Part shown: piece after piece, positions 36,229-36,421 of the stretch
Layout of the letters: each line of letters opens with the position of its first letter
Position numbering within the stretch: position 1 is the stretch's first letter
Origin: a virus
IMG/VR virus record: IMGVR_UViG_3300038701_002576
Location: 1 to 36,421 of that record
DNA: 36,421 nucleotides
Strand: one strand, 5' to 3'
Translations under genes and position numbers: made by a program
Notes under the pieces: generated by a model
What the model was told of the DNA's origin: nothing
The model's database searches: none
Seen by the model: the letters and a program-made list of their open reading frames with translations, nothing else

Positions 36229-36421
36229 TTAGTTGCTCCATCCTCTGCCCTTCTTTTGTACAGCAGCACCTGTTGTACCTACGGTTCTGTGATCAGCTGT
36301 AGCCTCATTCCAAGTTGCATCAGCGATTAGATCTTGGTTCAGTAGCCCTACATCCTTCACCGTCAGACCAATACCTGAGTTATCCGTTAAATTACCAACC
36401 CCACGCACAGTAATAAAGCTC
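36229..36421 (-). CDS. C-terminal part of the fibre gene spanning the joint
   Basis: Continuation of the gene at 1-1134 through the terminal repeat. It encodes the last ~64 residues, including DVGLLNQDLIADATWNEATA and ending VQKKGRGWSN before TAA at 36229-36231. The end is 37 bases before the prohead protease start. Joined gene length is about 398 residues. Confidence 0.72.
   Translation of the reverse strand, partial: SFITVRGVGNLTDNSGIGLTVKDVGLLNQDLIADATWNEATADHRTVGTTGAAVQKKGRGWSN
36294..36419. repeat. Terminal direct repeat, right copy
   Basis: Identical over 126 bases to 3-128. The last two bases of the window (TC) differ from those at 129-130 (CG), suggesting end-of-contig error, strain variation or a real second junction. 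Confidence 0.9.

Noticed and set aside
1-36421. Recoded stop codons or an alternative genetic code
   Set aside because: TAA, TAG and TGA each end genes with normal spacing to the next start, and conserved proteins are full length under the standard code.
1-36421. Temperate lifestyle with integrase and attachment site
   Set aside because: No integrase, excisionase or clear CI-like repressor was recognised; operator-like palindromes alone are not enough to claim lysogeny.
1-36421. Bacteroidota host, suggested by AT-rich leaders without Shine-Dalgarno
   Set aside because: Promoters are canonical TTGACA/TATAAT type with 17-bp spacing rather than the Bacteroidota -33/-7 type, and several genes have strong Shine-Dalgarno sites.

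Overview
The window is the essentially complete genome of a tailed dsDNA bacteriophage with siphovirus morphology. It encodes an HK97-type head (prohead protease, major capsid protein), a portal, a large terminase, a major tail protein, a tape measure protein and a Dit-like distal tail protein, with no sheath gene. The first and last ~126 bases are identical (3-128 = 36294-36419) and one fibre gene reads across the joint. The molecule is therefore a circularly closed or terminally redundant contig of about 36.29 kb unique sequence. The DNA is AT-rich (by eye near 40% G+C), uses the standard code (TAA, TAG and TGA all end genes) and is rich in AGA/AGG, ATA and CTA codons. Promoters are canonical sigma70 type with 17-bp spacers. 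Many genes, especially virion genes, have AT-rich leaders without a Shine-Dalgarno sequence, while others have strong ones. The host cannot be named from this sequence. No integrase and no convincing repressor were found.

Layout. A control region near 13.8-15.4 kb divides two divergent transcription units. Rightward (15.4-23.1 kb) lie about 22 small early genes: an ERF-type ssDNA-annealing protein, a small protein with an SSB-like C-terminal tip, zinc-ribbon and HTH proteins, a DUF6948 protein paired with a Gly-Ser-Tyr repeat protein, a secreted lytic-transglycosylase-like protein, a RusA-like resolvase and a coiled-coil membrane protein. Leftward, from 14.8 kb to position 1 and on through the joint to 23.1 kb, come a block of small early-type genes (one YopX-like), then TerS, TerL, a portal-MuF fusion, a ~7.5 kb block of fibre/appendage genes, prohead protease, capsid, connectors, tail genes with a -1 frameshift chaperone pair, tape measure, Dit, hub, fibres, M23 peptidase, holin and an HNH-like protein. 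The two units meet tail to tail at 23.11 kb.

The most unusual content is non-coding. (1) Four early promoters, two per strand, share a -10 and an identical initially transcribed leader (TTACTTTTTAA) at fixed distance, placed directly before genes lacking a Shine-Dalgarno. (2) The ~650-base gene-free stretch 13.78-14.43 kb contains many hairpins and a tRNA-like element with a perfect T-arm but no recognisable anticodon arm, reminiscent in size and setting of the large ornate phage RNAs found beside tRNAs. (3) A ~105-nt small RNA at 15.0-15.1 kb has its own promoter, fold and intrinsic terminator. (4) A ~160-nt multibranched RNA closed by a 10-bp stem, followed by a terminator, precedes the gene at 18.28 kb, and related hairpins recur as a 56-bp direct repeat around the DUF6948 cassette. 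(5) An intrinsic terminator is embedded inside the HNH coding sequence.

No DNA polymerase, helicase, primase or RNA polymerase gene was seen. Replication and transcription probably rely on the host, helped by the phage annealing protein, SSB-like protein and resolvase.
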